Part shown: one piece after another, positions 25,300 through 33,993 of the stretch | Numbering within the stretch: the first letter of the stretch is position 1 | How the letters are laid out: every line of letters starts with the position of its first letter | Assembly (NCBI RefSeq): GCF_046156265.1 | Contig: NZ_JAWDIR010000046.1 | Location: 62,001 to 126,000 of the forward strand | Reading direction: 5' to 3' | DNA length: 64,000 nucleotides | Source: CAMDHY01 sp046156265 | GTDB lineage: Bacteria; Pseudomonadota; Alphaproteobacteria; Rhizobiales; Segnochrobactraceae | The notes under the pieces: model-generated | Told to the model about the DNA's origin: nothing | The model's database searches: none | What the model saw: the letters and a program-made list of their open reading frames with translations, nothing else | Made by a program: the position numbers and the translations under genes

Positions 25300-26460
25300 T
25301 CACTCCGCGAGGTCGGGCAGGGGCGGCCAGGCGTAGCGGGCGGCGAGCAGCGGCAGGAGGCGGGCGATGAGCGCCTCGCCGTTCTCCGAGTTGGTCATCA
25401 CCGCGCCGCCGCGCCCGAGGGCGGGGGCGACGACGAGGTGGCAGTGGAAGCCGAGATTGTGGCCGTCCTTGTGGAAGACGAGGGCCTCGCCGCTGCCCGA
25501 AACCGCGCCGCCGAGGCCGTAGCTGGCGCCGTCGACCGGCGTCATCATCTGCCGGACGAGATCCGGCCGGAGCAGCGGTCGCGGCGCGCCCTTGAGGGCG
25601 TCGCACAGCGCCACGGCGAGGCGGGCGAGGTCGGCCGGCGTCGACCACAGGCCGGCGGCGGCGAGCTCGGGCATCACCTGCGCGCCCGGAGCGAGCGGCG
25701 TGCCGTCGACGAGATGGCCTGAGGCGAGGTCCGGCTCGCGGGCAACGACGAGCGGCTGGTCGAGCGTCGACCCGCCCATCCGCGCCGGGCCGATGACGAG
25801 ACCCGGGACCAGGCGGCCATAGGGGATGCCGACGGCGTCGGCGAGCACCGCCTCGACGATCTCGTAGCCGCCGCCGGAATAGAGGTGGCCGCGGCCGGGG
25901 GCCTGCACGATCGTCACCGCCGGCGTGTTCGCCGGCGGGCTGCCGTCGAGGATCTCGCGCAGCGACGGCAGCGGCGCGCCGGGGGCGTAGCCGGGAAAGC
26001 CCGGCACGCCGATGCCGGCGGTCATGGCGAGCAGGCGGCGCAGCGTCACGGCGCGGCCGCCGAAGCGGTCGGGCGGCAGGGTCCAGGAGCGCAGGTATTG
26101 GCGGACGTCGACGTCGAGGTCGACGGCGCCGGTCTGCACGACCGCGAGCGTGGTGACGGCGGCGAGCGTCTTCGAGATCGAGCACGCCTGGAAGACGGTC
26201 GCCGGCGTCACCGGCGCCGCCTCGCCGGCGCGGCGGACGCCCGCCGTCACCGTGGCGATGCCGTCCACCGGATCGAAGAGGGCGACGGCGAGGCCAGGGA
26301 CGCTGTGCTCGTCGGCGAGCTCGGCCAGCGCCGGGGCGAGGGCGGCGACGTCGTCGGCGAAGGCGGCGCGGGCAGGGCGGACGCCGGCGAGGGCGCCCGC
26401 GGTGGCGGCGGCGAGGCCGGCGGCGACGGTGCGGCGGCTGGGGGGGCGCCCGCGGATCAT
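25300..26460 (-). CDS. Serine hydrolase, beta-lactamase class C / PBP4-type fold
   Basis: A 386-residue protein. The first 35 residues (IRGRPPSRRTVAAGLAAATAGALAG...ARAA) look like a Tat-type or Sec signal with twin Arg. The active-site SxxK is in FQACSISKTLAAV, the Tyr motif is YSGGGYEIV, and a late HKDGHNLGFH replaces the KTG triad with HxG, as in esterase-like members. Such proteins are often D-amino acid amidases, esterases or peptidases rather than antibiotic-resistance enzymes. Start ATG 26460; longer in-frame starts give a low-complexity extension. Confidence 0.85.
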   Translation of the reverse strand: MIRGRPPSRRTVAAGLAAATAGALAGVRPARAAFADDVAALAPALAELADEHSVPGLAVALFDPVDGIATVTAGVRRAGEAAPVTPATVFQACSISKTLAAVTTLAVVQTGAVDLDVDVRQYLRSWTLPPDRFGGRAVTLRRLLAMTAGIGVPGFPGYAPGAPLPSLREILDGSPPANTPAVTIVQAPGRGHLYSGGGYEIVEAVLADAVGIPYGRLVPGLVIGPARMGGSTLDQPLVVAREPDLASGHLVDGTPLAPGAQVMPELAAAGLWSTPADLARLAVALCDALKGAPRPLLRPDLVRQMMTPVDGASYGLGGAVSGSGEALVFHKDGHNLGFHCHLVVAPALGRGGAVMTNSENGEALIARLLPLLAARYAWPPLPDLAE

Positions 26461-26603
26461 CGGTCGGCCTCGGCTGTGTGCAAGTTCATCGCGATCTTTC
26501 CGAACCCCCGTGACGCTCCTAGTGTGCCGGGTCGGTGGCGCGGGTGCGAGTCGCTCGCGATGCCGCGGCGGCAACTGGTGGCGACGGGACCAAGGACGAC
26601 GGT

Positions 26604-27398
26604 ATGCGGGCCTATCTCGATCTCGTGCGCGACATTCTCGACAACGGTACCGAGAAGCGCGACCGCACGGGCACCGGCACGCTGTCGGTGTTCGGACGCC
26701 AGCTGCGCTTCGACCTCGCGGAGGGCTTCCCGCTCGTCACGACGAAGCGCATCCACCTGAAGTCGGTGGTGCACGAGCTCCTGTGGTTCCTCGCCGGCGA
26801 CACCAACATCGCCTACCTCAACGACCACGGCGTGACGATCTGGGACGAGTGGGCGGACGCGCGCGGCGAACTCGGCCCCGTCTACGGCCGGCAGTGGCGC
26901 TCGTGGGCGGCACCCGACGGGCGCGTCATCGACCAGATGGCCGAGGTGGTGGAGGCGATCCGCAAGAACCCGGACTCGCGCCGGCTGATCGTCTCGGCGT
27001 GGAACCCGGCCGACGTGCCGGCGATGGCGCTGCCGCCGTGCCACCTCATGTTCCAGTTCTATGTCGCCGATGGCCGGCTCTCCTGCCAGATGTACCAGCG
27101 CTCGGCCGACGTCTTCCTCGGCGTGCCCTTCAACATCGCCGCCTACGCGCTGCTGACGCAGATGGTGGCGCACGTGACGGGGCTCCAGCCGGGCGACTTC
27201 GTGCATTCCTTCGGCGACACCCACCTCTACCTGAACCACCTCGAGCAGGCGCGGCTGCAGCTGACGCGCGAGCCCCGGCCGCTGCCGAAGGTGGTGCTCA
27301 ACCCGGACGTGACGGACCTCTTCGCCTTCCGCTTCGAGGACATCCAGGTCGAGGGCTACGACCCGCATCCGGCGATCAAGGCGAAGGTGGCGGTGTAG
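26604..27398 (+). CDS. thyA: Thymidylate synthase
   Basis: Converts dUMP and methylene-tetrahydrofolate to dTMP and dihydrofolate. From ATG 26604 the protein is 264 residues, exactly the E. coli length, with MRAYLDLVRDILDNGTEKRDRTGTGTLSVFG, the catalytic Cys146 in ALPPCHLMFQFYV, and the dUMP-binding QMYQRSADVFLGVPFNIA and HLYLNHLEQ blocks. A GTG/ATG further upstream would add an unneeded extension. It opens the operon thyA-GNAT-folA-amine oxidase; dihydrofolate made here is recycled by FolA two genes downstream. Confidence 0.98.
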   Translation: MRAYLDLVRDILDNGTEKRDRTGTGTLSVFGRQLRFDLAEGFPLVTTKRIHLKSVVHELLWFLAGDTNIAYLNDHGVTIWDEWADARGELGPVYGRQWRSWAAPDGRVIDQMAEVVEAIRKNPDSRRLIVSAWNPADVPAMALPPCHLMFQFYVADGRLSCQMYQRSADVFLGVPFNIAAYALLTQMVAHVTGLQPGDFVHSFGDTHLYLNHLEQARLQLTREPRPLPKVVLNPDVTDLFAFRFEDIQVEGYDPHPAIKAKVAV

Positions 27399-27400
27399 TC

Positions 27401-27886
27401 ATGGCCCTCACCATCCGTCCCGCCGTGCCCGGCGACGCCGGGATCGTGCTCGGCTTCATCAAGGCGCTCGCCGACTACGAGAAGCTCGCCCATGAGGTCG
27501 AGGCGACCGAGGCGTCGCTCGACGCGGCGCTGTTCGGGCCGAGCCCGCGGGTGTTCGCCGACATCGCCGAGTGGGACGGCGAGCCGGTCGGCTTCGCAAT
27601 CTGGTTCTACAATTTCTCGACCTTCCTCGGCCGGCACGGGCTGTGGCTCGAGGACCTCTACGTCGTGCCGGAACAGCGCGGCCGCGGCATCGGCAAGGCG
27701 CTGCTCGGGGTGCTGGCGAAGCGCTGCCTCGACGAGGGGCTCGGCCGGCTCGAGTGGTGGGTGCTCGACTGGAACACCCCGGCAATCGAGATCTACAAGG
27801 CGCAGGGCGCGCGGATGATGGACGAGTGGACGGTCTGCCGGACCACCGGCGAGGATCTCGCCCGCCTCGCGAGCGCCGCACCGTGA
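27401..27886 (+). CDS. GNAT-family N-acetyltransferase between thyA and folA
   Basis: A 161-residue GNAT with the acetyl-CoA motif LYVVPEQRGRGIGKALLGVLAKRCLDEGLGRLEWWVLDWNTPAIEIYKAQGA, close to the spermidine/diamine acetyltransferase-like and thialysine acetyltransferase group (N-terminal FIKALADYEKLAHEVEATEASL). Substrates of that group are small amines. It starts two bases after the thyA stop, and its TGA overlaps the folA GTG, so it is embedded in the folate operon. Confidence 0.9.
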   Translation: MALTIRPAVPGDAGIVLGFIKALADYEKLAHEVEATEASLDAALFGPSPRVFADIAEWDGEPVGFAIWFYNFSTFLGRHGLWLEDLYVVPEQRGRGIGKALLGVLAKRCLDEGLGRLEWWVLDWNTPAIEIYKAQGARMMDEWTVCRTTGEDLARLASAAP

Positions 27887-28467
27887 CCTCGGGGCCGGAG
27901 ACGGCACCCGTCGTCGAGCCCCGTGACGCGCCGGCCGCGCTTCCGATCGTCTTCCTCGTCGCGATGGGCGAGAACGGTGTCATTGGGCGTGACGGCGACA
28001 TGCCGTGGCGGCTGTCGACGGATCTCCGCCGCTTCAAGGCGCTGACGCTCGGCAAGCCGGTGATCATGGGCCGGCGCACCTTCGCCTCGATCGGCCGGCC
28101 GCTGCCGGGCCGCGAGATCATCGTGGTGACGCGGCAGCCTGACTTCGCGGTCGACGGCGTCACCGTCGCGGCGAGCCCGACGGAGGCGGTCGCGGCGGCG
28201 CGCCGCATCGCCGCCGGCACCGGTGCGGCCGAGATTGTGGTGGCCGGCGGTGGCGAAATCTACCGGGCGCTCATCGGCGAGGCGTCGCGGCTCACCGTCA
28301 CCGAAGTGCACGCCCGGCCGGACGGCGACGTGCGCTTCCCGGCGATCGATCCGGCGGTGTGGCGCGAGGTCGGCCGCGAAGGCCCGGTGCAAAGCGAGCG
28401 GGACAGTGCGGCGATGAGCTTCGTCGCGTACGAGCGCCGGACGACGGGTGGGGCGGGGACAGGATGA
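27883..28467 (+). CDS. folA: Dihydrofolate reductase
   Basis: Reduces dihydrofolate with NADPH. From GTG 27883 the protein is 194 residues: a 20-residue leader, then LPIVFLVAMGENGVIGRDGDMPWRLSTDLRRFKALTLGKPVIMGRRTFASIGRPLPGREIIVVTRQ, with the active-site Asp in the STDLRRFK helix, and the GGGEIYRALI cofactor segment. The GTG overlaps the GNAT stop (GTGA); an internal ATG at the core would give a shorter but still complete enzyme. Its stop overlaps the next gene at ATGA. Confidence 0.96.
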   Translation: MTSGPETAPVVEPRDAPAALPIVFLVAMGENGVIGRDGDMPWRLSTDLRRFKALTLGKPVIMGRRTFASIGRPLPGREIIVVTRQPDFAVDGVTVAASPTEAVAAARRIAAGTGAAEIVVAGGGEIYRALIGEASRLTVTEVHARPDGDVRFPAIDPAVWREVGREGPVQSERDSAAMSFVAYERRTTGGAGTG

Positions 28468-29729
28468 TCGAGACGGATGTCGTCGTCGTCGGCGCCGGCG
28501 CCGCCGGGCTCGCCGCCGCCGGGCGGCTGCAGGCGGCCGGCGTGCCGTTCGTGCTGCTCGAGGCCAAGTACCGGGTCGGCGGGCGGGCCTTCACCGACAG
28601 CGCCACCTTGGGTGTGCCTTTCGATCGCGGCTGCCACTGGCTGCACTCCGGCTCGCTCAATCCGTTCGCTGCGATCGCCGACCGGCTCGGCTTCCACTAC
28701 CAGCGACATCCGGCGAGGAAGCGCCGTCTGTTTCTGGCCGGCCACGAGGCGGACGATGCGACGCGCGATGCCGCCGGAGCGGCGATCGCCAACGCCTTCG
28801 ACGTGACGATCGCCGCCGGCGAGGCGGGCCGCGACGTGGCGATGTCCGAGGTGATCGAGGTTCCTCCGCGGTGGAAACGCCTCGTCGACCACTGGACCGG
28901 GCTGATGTCCTCGCTGCCGCCGGAGGAGATCTCGACGCTCGACTTCGCCCGCTACCGCGACACCACCGAGAACTGGCCGGTGGACGAGGGCTTCGGCGCG
29001 CTGGTGGTCGCCGCCGGTGCTGGCGTCCCGGTCTCGCTCGGGGTTCGCGTCCGCTCGATCGATTGGTCGGGCGCCGGCGTCGTGGTGGCAACGGACGCGG
29101 GGGATATCCGCGCGCGGCGGGCGATTGTCACGGTGTCGACGACGGTACTGGCGCGCGGCGGCATCCGCTTCACGCCGGCCCTGCCCGACGACCTCGCCGA
29201 GGCCATCGAGGCCTGTACCCTCGGCCACGCCGAGAAGATCGTCTTCCGCTTCGACCGGCCGGTCGAGGGCTTCGCGCCGACGAGCTACGCCGAGGCCTAC
29301 GAGCCGGACGAGCCCGGGCGCGCGCCGATCAACTTCGTCGTCAATCCGTTCGGGCGTCCGCTCGCGGTCGGTCACGTCGGCGGCCGGTTCTCCGCCGAAC
29401 TCTCGCGCGCGGGCGAAGCCGCGATGATCGATCTCGGGCGTGCCGCCCTCGCCGACATCTTCGGAAGCGGCATCGCCCGGCGGATCGTTGCCGCCACCGT
29501 CACCACGTGGTCGGAGGACCCGGACATCGGTGGCGCCTACTCCAGCGCCCGGCCGGGCAAGGCGGCGGCGCGCCAGCTGTTGACGCTTCCCGTCGGCGAC
29601 CGCCTGCACCTCGCCGGCGAGGCCTCGGCCGGGCCGTTCTACTCCACCGCCCACGGCGCGCATCTGTCTGGCCTCGCGGCGGCGGAGTGGGCGATCGGTC
29701 GCGTCGGAGAATCGCCGGCCGGCCGTTGA
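28464..29729 (+). CDS. FAD-dependent amine oxidase-like protein
   Basis: A 421-residue flavoprotein with the dinucleotide-binding start ETDVVVVGAGAAGLAAAGRLQAAGVPFVLLEAKYRVGGRAFTD, the HWLHSG substrate-side motif and the C-terminal FAD segment DRLHLAGEASAGPFYSTAHGAHLSGLAAAEW. This is the monoamine oxidase/protoporphyrinogen oxidase fold. Its substrate is not evident. The 4-base overlap with folA puts it in the folate operon, and the neighbouring GNAT acts on small amines in its closest relatives, so an amine substrate is plausible. Confidence 0.88.
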   Translation: MIETDVVVVGAGAAGLAAAGRLQAAGVPFVLLEAKYRVGGRAFTDSATLGVPFDRGCHWLHSGSLNPFAAIADRLGFHYQRHPARKRRLFLAGHEADDATRDAAGAAIANAFDVTIAAGEAGRDVAMSEVIEVPPRWKRLVDHWTGLMSSLPPEEISTLDFARYRDTTENWPVDEGFGALVVAAGAGVPVSLGVRVRSIDWSGAGVVVATDAGDIRARRAIVTVSTTVLARGGIRFTPALPDDLAEAIEACTLGHAEKIVFRFDRPVEGFAPTSYAEAYEPDEPGRAPINFVVNPFGRPLAVGHVGGRFSAELSRAGEAAMIDLGRAALADIFGSGIARRIVAATVTTWSEDPDIGGAYSSARPGKAAARQLLTLPVGDRLHLAGEASAGPFYSTAHGAHLSGLAAAEWAIGRVGESPAGR

Positions 29730-29781
29730 CGGGATGGGCCTTCGTGCCCATTTGCGGCCGGGAACAGATCGGCGCCGTTCG

Positions 29782-29810
29782 TTGAAAGGCCGGGGGGAAG
29801 CCCCTATAAC
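29782..29810 (+). promoter_or_regulatory. Near-consensus sigma-70 promoter for hflK
   Basis: TTGAAA (29782-29787), exactly 17 bases, TATAAC (29805-29810). This places a start of transcription near 29817 and a leader of about 85 nt that includes a TCCGGAC / GTCCGGG stem. It lies downstream of the amine-oxidase stop and separates the folate operon from hflKC. Confidence 0.65.
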
Positions 29811-29900
29811 CGCGCTCTGCTCCGGACCCTGTCCGGGCCGCGGTCGAGGCTGAGAGACGCCGCGGTGCGGCACGGCACGGCCGACAGTTGAGGAGTGGGG

Positions 29901-31109
29901 ATGCCCTGGAGCAATCAGAACGGTGGCGGTCGCAAGGGTGGCGGCGGCCCATGGGGAGCGGGTGGTGGCCCGTGGGGTAGTGGCGGTGGCGGTGGCGGCG
30001 GCGGCGGTGGTGGCGGCCCTTGGGGCAGCGGCCCGCAGCGTCCCGGCCCCGGTGGCGGCGCCCCCGATCTGGAAGAGCTTCTGCGGCGCAGCCAGGATCG
30101 CCTGAAGCGCGCGCTGCCGGGTGGTGGCGGCTCGCTTGGTGTCAAGGGCCTGGCGATCGCCTTCGTCGCCATCGTTGTGCTGTGGCTGGCGACCGGCTTC
30201 TACCGCGTACAGCCGGGTGAAGTGGGCGTCGAGCTCGTGTTCGGCCGCTTCGTCGGCCAGACGCAGCCGGGTCTCGATTACAACTGGCCCTATCCGATCG
30301 GCTCGGTCGAGACGCCGGACGTGCTGCGCGTGCGCGAAATCACGGTCGGCCTGCGCGAGAGCGAGGCGGCCCGCGGCACCCAGTCCGCCCGCGACGTTCC
30401 CGAAGAGAGCCTGATGCTGACGGGTGACGAGAACATCGTCGACGTCGACTTCAAGGTGTTCTGGCGGATCAACAACGCCCCCGACTTCCTGTTCAACATC
30501 CAGAACCCCGAGGGCACCGTGAAGGCGGTGGCCGAGGGCGCGATGCGCGAGGTGGTCGGCCGCAACAACATCCAGCGCGTCCTCACCGACCAGCGAGAGC
30601 GCATCCAGATCGACGTGCAGACGCTGATGCAGACCGTCCTCGACGGCTACGGCGCCGGCATCGAGATCACGCAGGTGCAGATGCTGACGGTAGATCCGCC
30701 ACAGCAGGTCATCGACGCATTCCGTGACGTGCAGGCGGCCCGCGCCGACCAGGAGCGCGTGCAGAACGAGGCGCAGGCCTACGCCAACCGGGTGATCCCG
30801 GAAGCGCGAGGCGAGGCGGCGCGCATCCTCGAAGGCGCTGCCGGTTACCGTGACCGGACCATCGCCGAAGCGCGCGGTCAGGCCGACCGCTTCATCAAGA
30901 TCTACGAGCAGTACGCCGAGTCGCCGGCGATCACCCGCGAGCGCATCTATCTGGAGACGATGGAGCAGGTGCTGGGCAAGACCGACAAGATCATCATCGA
31001 CGGCAGCATGGGCGGCTCCGGTGTCGTGCCCTACCTGCCGCTCGACCGGCTGGACCGCGGTGCGCCGACGGCGCAGCCGGCCGCCCCGCGCAATGGGAGC
31101 CAGCCATGA
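29901..31109 (+). CDS. hflK: HflK, FtsH-protease regulator (SPFH family)
   Basis: With HflC forms the inner-membrane cage that surrounds FtsH and modulates degradation of membrane and regulatory proteins. The 402-residue protein opens with a Gly-rich stretch containing repeated GPWG elements, then a helix VKGLAIAFVAIVVLWLATGFY (about residues 78-98), the SPFH start YRVQPGEVGVELVFGRFV, and a long helical C-terminus. ATG 29901 sits 5 bases after AGGAG. Its stop overlaps hflC (ATGA). Confidence 0.96.
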   Translation: MPWSNQNGGGRKGGGGPWGAGGGPWGSGGGGGGGGGGGGPWGSGPQRPGPGGGAPDLEELLRRSQDRLKRALPGGGGSLGVKGLAIAFVAIVVLWLATGFYRVQPGEVGVELVFGRFVGQTQPGLDYNWPYPIGSVETPDVLRVREITVGLRESEAARGTQSARDVPEESLMLTGDENIVDVDFKVFWRINNAPDFLFNIQNPEGTVKAVAEGAMREVVGRNNIQRVLTDQRERIQIDVQTLMQTVLDGYGAGIEITQVQMLTVDPPQQVIDAFRDVQAARADQERVQNEAQAYANRVIPEARGEAARILEGAAGYRDRTIAEARGQADRFIKIYEQYAESPAITRERIYLETMEQVLGKTDKIIIDGSMGGSGVVPYLPLDRLDRGAPTAQPAAPRNGSQP

Positions 31110-32131
31110 GGTTCGGCGTCATCGGCATCGTCGTCGCCGCCGTCCTGGCGGTGCTCGCCTACGGCTCGCTGTTCATCGTCTATCCAACCCAGCAGGCCCT
31201 CGTGCTGCAGTTCGGTGAGGTCAAGCGCCCCATCACCGAGCCCGGCCTCTATTTCAAGGCGCCGTTCATCCAGAACGTCGTCTATCTCGACAAGCGCATC
31301 CTCGACCTCGACGTGAACTCGCTGGAGGCGATCGCCTCCGACCAGAAGCGCCTCGTCGTCGACGCCTTCGCCCGCTACCGCATCGACAATCCGGTGCTGT
31401 TCTTCCAGACCGTGAACAATGTCCAGGAAGGCAGCCGGAGGCTCGCGACGTTCGTGCAGTCGGCGGTGCGCGCGGTGCTGGCCGATACCACCTTCATCTC
31501 GGTGGTGCGCGACAGCCGTCCGCAGCTGATGGAGCGCATCCGCAGGGACGTCGAGGCCCGCGCCGAGGGCATCGGCATCAAGGTGGTGGACGTGCGGCTT
31601 CGCCGCGCCGACCTGCCGGAGGCGAACAGCCAGGCGATCTTCCGCCGCATGCAGACGGAGCGCCAGCGCGAGGCGACCGAGATCCGCGCCCAGGGCGAGG
31701 AGGCGGCCCGCCGCATCCGCGCCACCGCAGAGCGCCAGGCGATCGTCATCACCGCCGAGGCGAACCAGGAATCGGAGACGATCCGAGGCGATGGCGACAG
31801 CCAGCGCGGCCGCATCTTCGCCGAGGCCTATGGTCGGGATCCGGAGTTCTTCGCGTTCTTCCGCTCGATGCAGGCCTATGGCGCGACGCTCGCCGACGAC
31901 GGCACGCGCTTCGTCATCTCGCCGGACACCGAGTTCTTCCGCTTCCTGAACGATCCGTCGGGATCGATCATGGCGGAGCCGGCGGCGCCGGTCACTCCGT
32001 CGGCGCCGTCGACGCCGGGTGACGCGGCGGCGACGCCGGGTGATGCGGCGGCTGCTCCGGCGGCGGCCGTGCCTGCGGCTGCCGAGCCGGCGGTGCCGGC
32101 CGAGCCGACGGCGACCGCCGCGGGGCAATGA
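31106..32131 (+). CDS. hflC: HflC, FtsH-protease regulator (SPFH family)
   Basis: Partner of HflK. A 341-residue protein with an N-terminal anchor (GVIGIVVAAVLAVLAYGSLFIVYPTQQALVLQFGEVKRPITEPGLYFKAPF) and the SPFH domain, then a helical arm with ATERQAIVITAEANQESETIRGDGDSQRGRIFAEAYGRDPEFFAFFRSMQAY, the best-conserved HflC segment. The last 50 residues are an Ala/Pro/Thr-rich tail longer than in E. coli. Starts in the hflK stop and overlaps the DUF2065 gene. Confidence 0.97.
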   Translation: MRFGVIGIVVAAVLAVLAYGSLFIVYPTQQALVLQFGEVKRPITEPGLYFKAPFIQNVVYLDKRILDLDVNSLEAIASDQKRLVVDAFARYRIDNPVLFFQTVNNVQEGSRRLATFVQSAVRAVLADTTFISVVRDSRPQLMERIRRDVEARAEGIGIKVVDVRLRRADLPEANSQAIFRRMQTERQREATEIRAQGEEAARRIRATAERQAIVITAEANQESETIRGDGDSQRGRIFAEAYGRDPEFFAFFRSMQAYGATLADDGTRFVISPDTEFFRFLNDPSGSIMAEPAAPVTPSAPSTPGDAAATPGDAAAAPAAAVPAAAEPAVPAEPTATAAGQ

Positions 32132-32313
32132 GCGACCTTCTGGTCGCGATCGGCCTCGTGCTGGCGATCGAGGGAACGCTCTACGCGTTGGCGCCGCAAT
32201 CGCTGAAGGCGATGATGCGCGCCGTGCTCGATCTTCCCGACGCGCAACTGCGCGTCGCGGGCGTAGGGGCGCTGGCTGTCGGGGTGCTGGTGGTATGGTT
32301 CGTGCGTGGCTGA
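32128..32313 (+). CDS. DUF2065 (YjeT-type) small membrane protein
   Basis: A 61-residue protein with two hydrophobic helices (LLVAIGLVLAIEGTLYALAP and VAGVGALAVGVLVVWFVRG) flanking LKAMMRAVLDLPDAQLR. This is the standard small gene after hflC in proteobacteria. ATGA overlap with hflC shows coupling. Function unknown. Confidence 0.9.
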   Translation: MSDLLVAIGLVLAIEGTLYALAPQSLKAMMRAVLDLPDAQLRVAGVGALAVGVLVVWFVRG

Positions 32314-32365
32314 CGCCGCAGGTGGCGGCAGCGCTGCGCCGCGCCACGAGGAATGGAGACCGACG

Positions 32366-33892
32366 ATGACGCAGTTCTTTCGCCCCCGGGCGATGACAGG
32401 GGTGGCGTTGGCCCTCGTGCTGTCCGCCACGGCGGGCACGCCGCTGGCGATGGCACAGGATCAGGCGCCTGCCCAGGGACTGCCGCAGACGCCGGCGCTG
32501 TCGCAGACACCGCGCGGGGTACAGGGGCCGGAGTCGGTCGCCGACCTCGCCGAGGGGCTGCTCGACGCGGTCGTCAACATCTCGACCTCGCAGCGCGTCG
32601 AGGGGCGGCGGTCGGTTCCGATCCCGCAGGTGCCGGAAGGCTCGCCCTTCGAGGAATTCTTCGACGAGTTCCTGAACCGCCAGGACCAGGGCCAGGACAA
32701 CCAGCCGCGCCGGGTGCAGTCGCTCGGCTCGGGCTTCGTCATTGACCCGAGCGGCATCATCGTCACCAACAACCACGTCATCGAGGGCGCCGACGAGATC
32801 ACCGCCAACTTCTCGGACGGCAGCAAGCTCAAGGCCGAGCTGATCGGCACCGACAAGAAGACCGACCTCGCGGTGCTGAAGGTCAGCCCCGAGAAGCCGC
32901 TCGTGGCGGTGCCGTTCGGCAATTCGAACGAGATCCGCGTCGGCGACTGGGTGATGGCGATCGGCAACCCGTTCGGCCTTGGCGGCACGGTGACGGTCGG
33001 CATCGTCTCGGCGCGTAACCGCAACATCAACGCCGGCCCGTATGACGACTTCATCCAGACGGACGCGGCGATCAACCGGGGCAATTCCGGAGGCCCGCTG
33101 TTCGACATGGAAGGCCGTGTCGTCGGCATCAACACGGCGATCATCTCGCCCTCGGGCGGCTCGATCGGCATCGGCTTCGCCATTCCGGCCAACATCGCGA
33201 CCTCCGTGATCGCGCAGCTGCGGCAGTTCGGCGAGACCCGCCGCGGCTGGCTCGGCGTTCGCATCCAGGAGGTCACCGACGACATCGCCGAGAGCCTGTC
33301 GATGCCGAAGGCGTCGGGCGCGCTGGTGGCCGGCGTCACCGAGGGCGGACCCGCCGCAGCCGCCGGGCTCGAGCCGGGCGACGTCATCGTCACCTTCGAC
33401 GGCCGCGAGGTGCCGGAGATGGACGACCTGCCGCGGATGGTCGCCGACACCGCGATCGGCAAGGCCGTCGATGTCGAGGTGCTGCGCAAGGGCGAGCGCA
33501 AGACGATCAAGGTCGAGCTCGGCCGCCTCGAGGACGGCGAGACGGCAGCCGCCAGCCCCGCCTCCACCACGCCTGCAGAGCCCGCGGCACCGACTGCCGT
33601 GCTCGGGCTGAAGCTGTCGGAGCTGACGCCGGCGCTGAAGGAGCAGTTCAAGCTCGCCGACACCGTCAAGGGCGTCGTGGTCACCGAGGTCGACCCGGCG
33701 AGCGCAGCCGCCGAGAAGCGCATCCAGGCCGGCGACGTCATCGTCGAGGTCGCCCAGGAGGCGATCACGACGCCGGCCGATGTCGCCGCCAAGGTGGACG
33801 CGCTGAAGAAGGACGGCCGCAAGTCGGCGTTGTTCCTGCTCTCCAACGCCTCCGGCGAAGTGCGCTTCGTCGCGGTGCGTATCGACGGCTGA
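32366..33892 (+). CDS. degP: Do-family periplasmic serine protease (DegP/DegQ/MucD type)
   Basis: A 508-residue periplasmic protease-chaperone for misfolded envelope proteins. A signal peptide ends ...AGTPLAMAQD. The trypsin-like domain has the triad His137 (NNHVIEG), Asp167 (KTDLAVLKV) and Ser241 (GNSGGPLF). Two PDZ domains follow (about residues 285-385 and 405-505; RRGWLGVRIQEV and VLGLKLSELTPALKEQF). It closes the hflK-hflC-DUF2065 run. ATG 32366 is chosen as the first codon of the signal peptide; the longer ORF overlaps DUF2065. Confidence 0.95.
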   Translation: MTQFFRPRAMTGVALALVLSATAGTPLAMAQDQAPAQGLPQTPALSQTPRGVQGPESVADLAEGLLDAVVNISTSQRVEGRRSVPIPQVPEGSPFEEFFDEFLNRQDQGQDNQPRRVQSLGSGFVIDPSGIIVTNNHVIEGADEITANFSDGSKLKAELIGTDKKTDLAVLKVSPEKPLVAVPFGNSNEIRVGDWVMAIGNPFGLGGTVTVGIVSARNRNINAGPYDDFIQTDAAINRGNSGGPLFDMEGRVVGINTAIISPSGGSIGIGFAIPANIATSVIAQLRQFGETRRGWLGVRIQEVTDDIAESLSMPKASGALVAGVTEGGPAAAAGLEPGDVIVTFDGREVPEMDDLPRMVADTAIGKAVDVEVLRKGERKTIKVELGRLEDGETAAASPASTTPAEPAAPTAVLGLKLSELTPALKEQFKLADTVKGVVVTEVDPASAAAEKRIQAGDVIVEVAQEAITTPADVAAKVDALKKDGRKSALFLLSNASGEVRFVAVRIDG

Positions 33893-33910
33893 GCCGCGCA
33901 CGCCACCGGC

Positions 33911-33948
33911 CGCCGGCGCGCTTCGCCCAATGGCGGGTTGCGCCGGCG
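33911..33948 (+). terminator. Compound hairpin after degP
   Basis: A 9-bp outer stem (CGCCGGCGC / GCGCCGGCG) encloses a 4-bp inner stem (CGCC / GGCG). It starts 18 bases after the degP stop. No U-run. Confidence 0.4.
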
Positions 33949-33993
33949 CGGGGTTCCGGGCTGAGATGACGACTTCACCCTGACCCGGAGCCG

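Noticed and set aside
25300..26460. Antibiotic-resistance beta-lactamase
   Set aside because: The KTG motif is replaced by an HxG form and the family mostly contains esterases and peptidases; resistance is not supported.
29930..30050. GGT/GGC-rich tract that looks like a DNA simple repeat
   Set aside because: It encodes the glycine-rich N-terminus normal for HflK.
31031..33901. 956-codon minus-strand frame opposite hflC and degP
   Set aside because: Antisense to two well-identified proteins, low-complexity and without family features.
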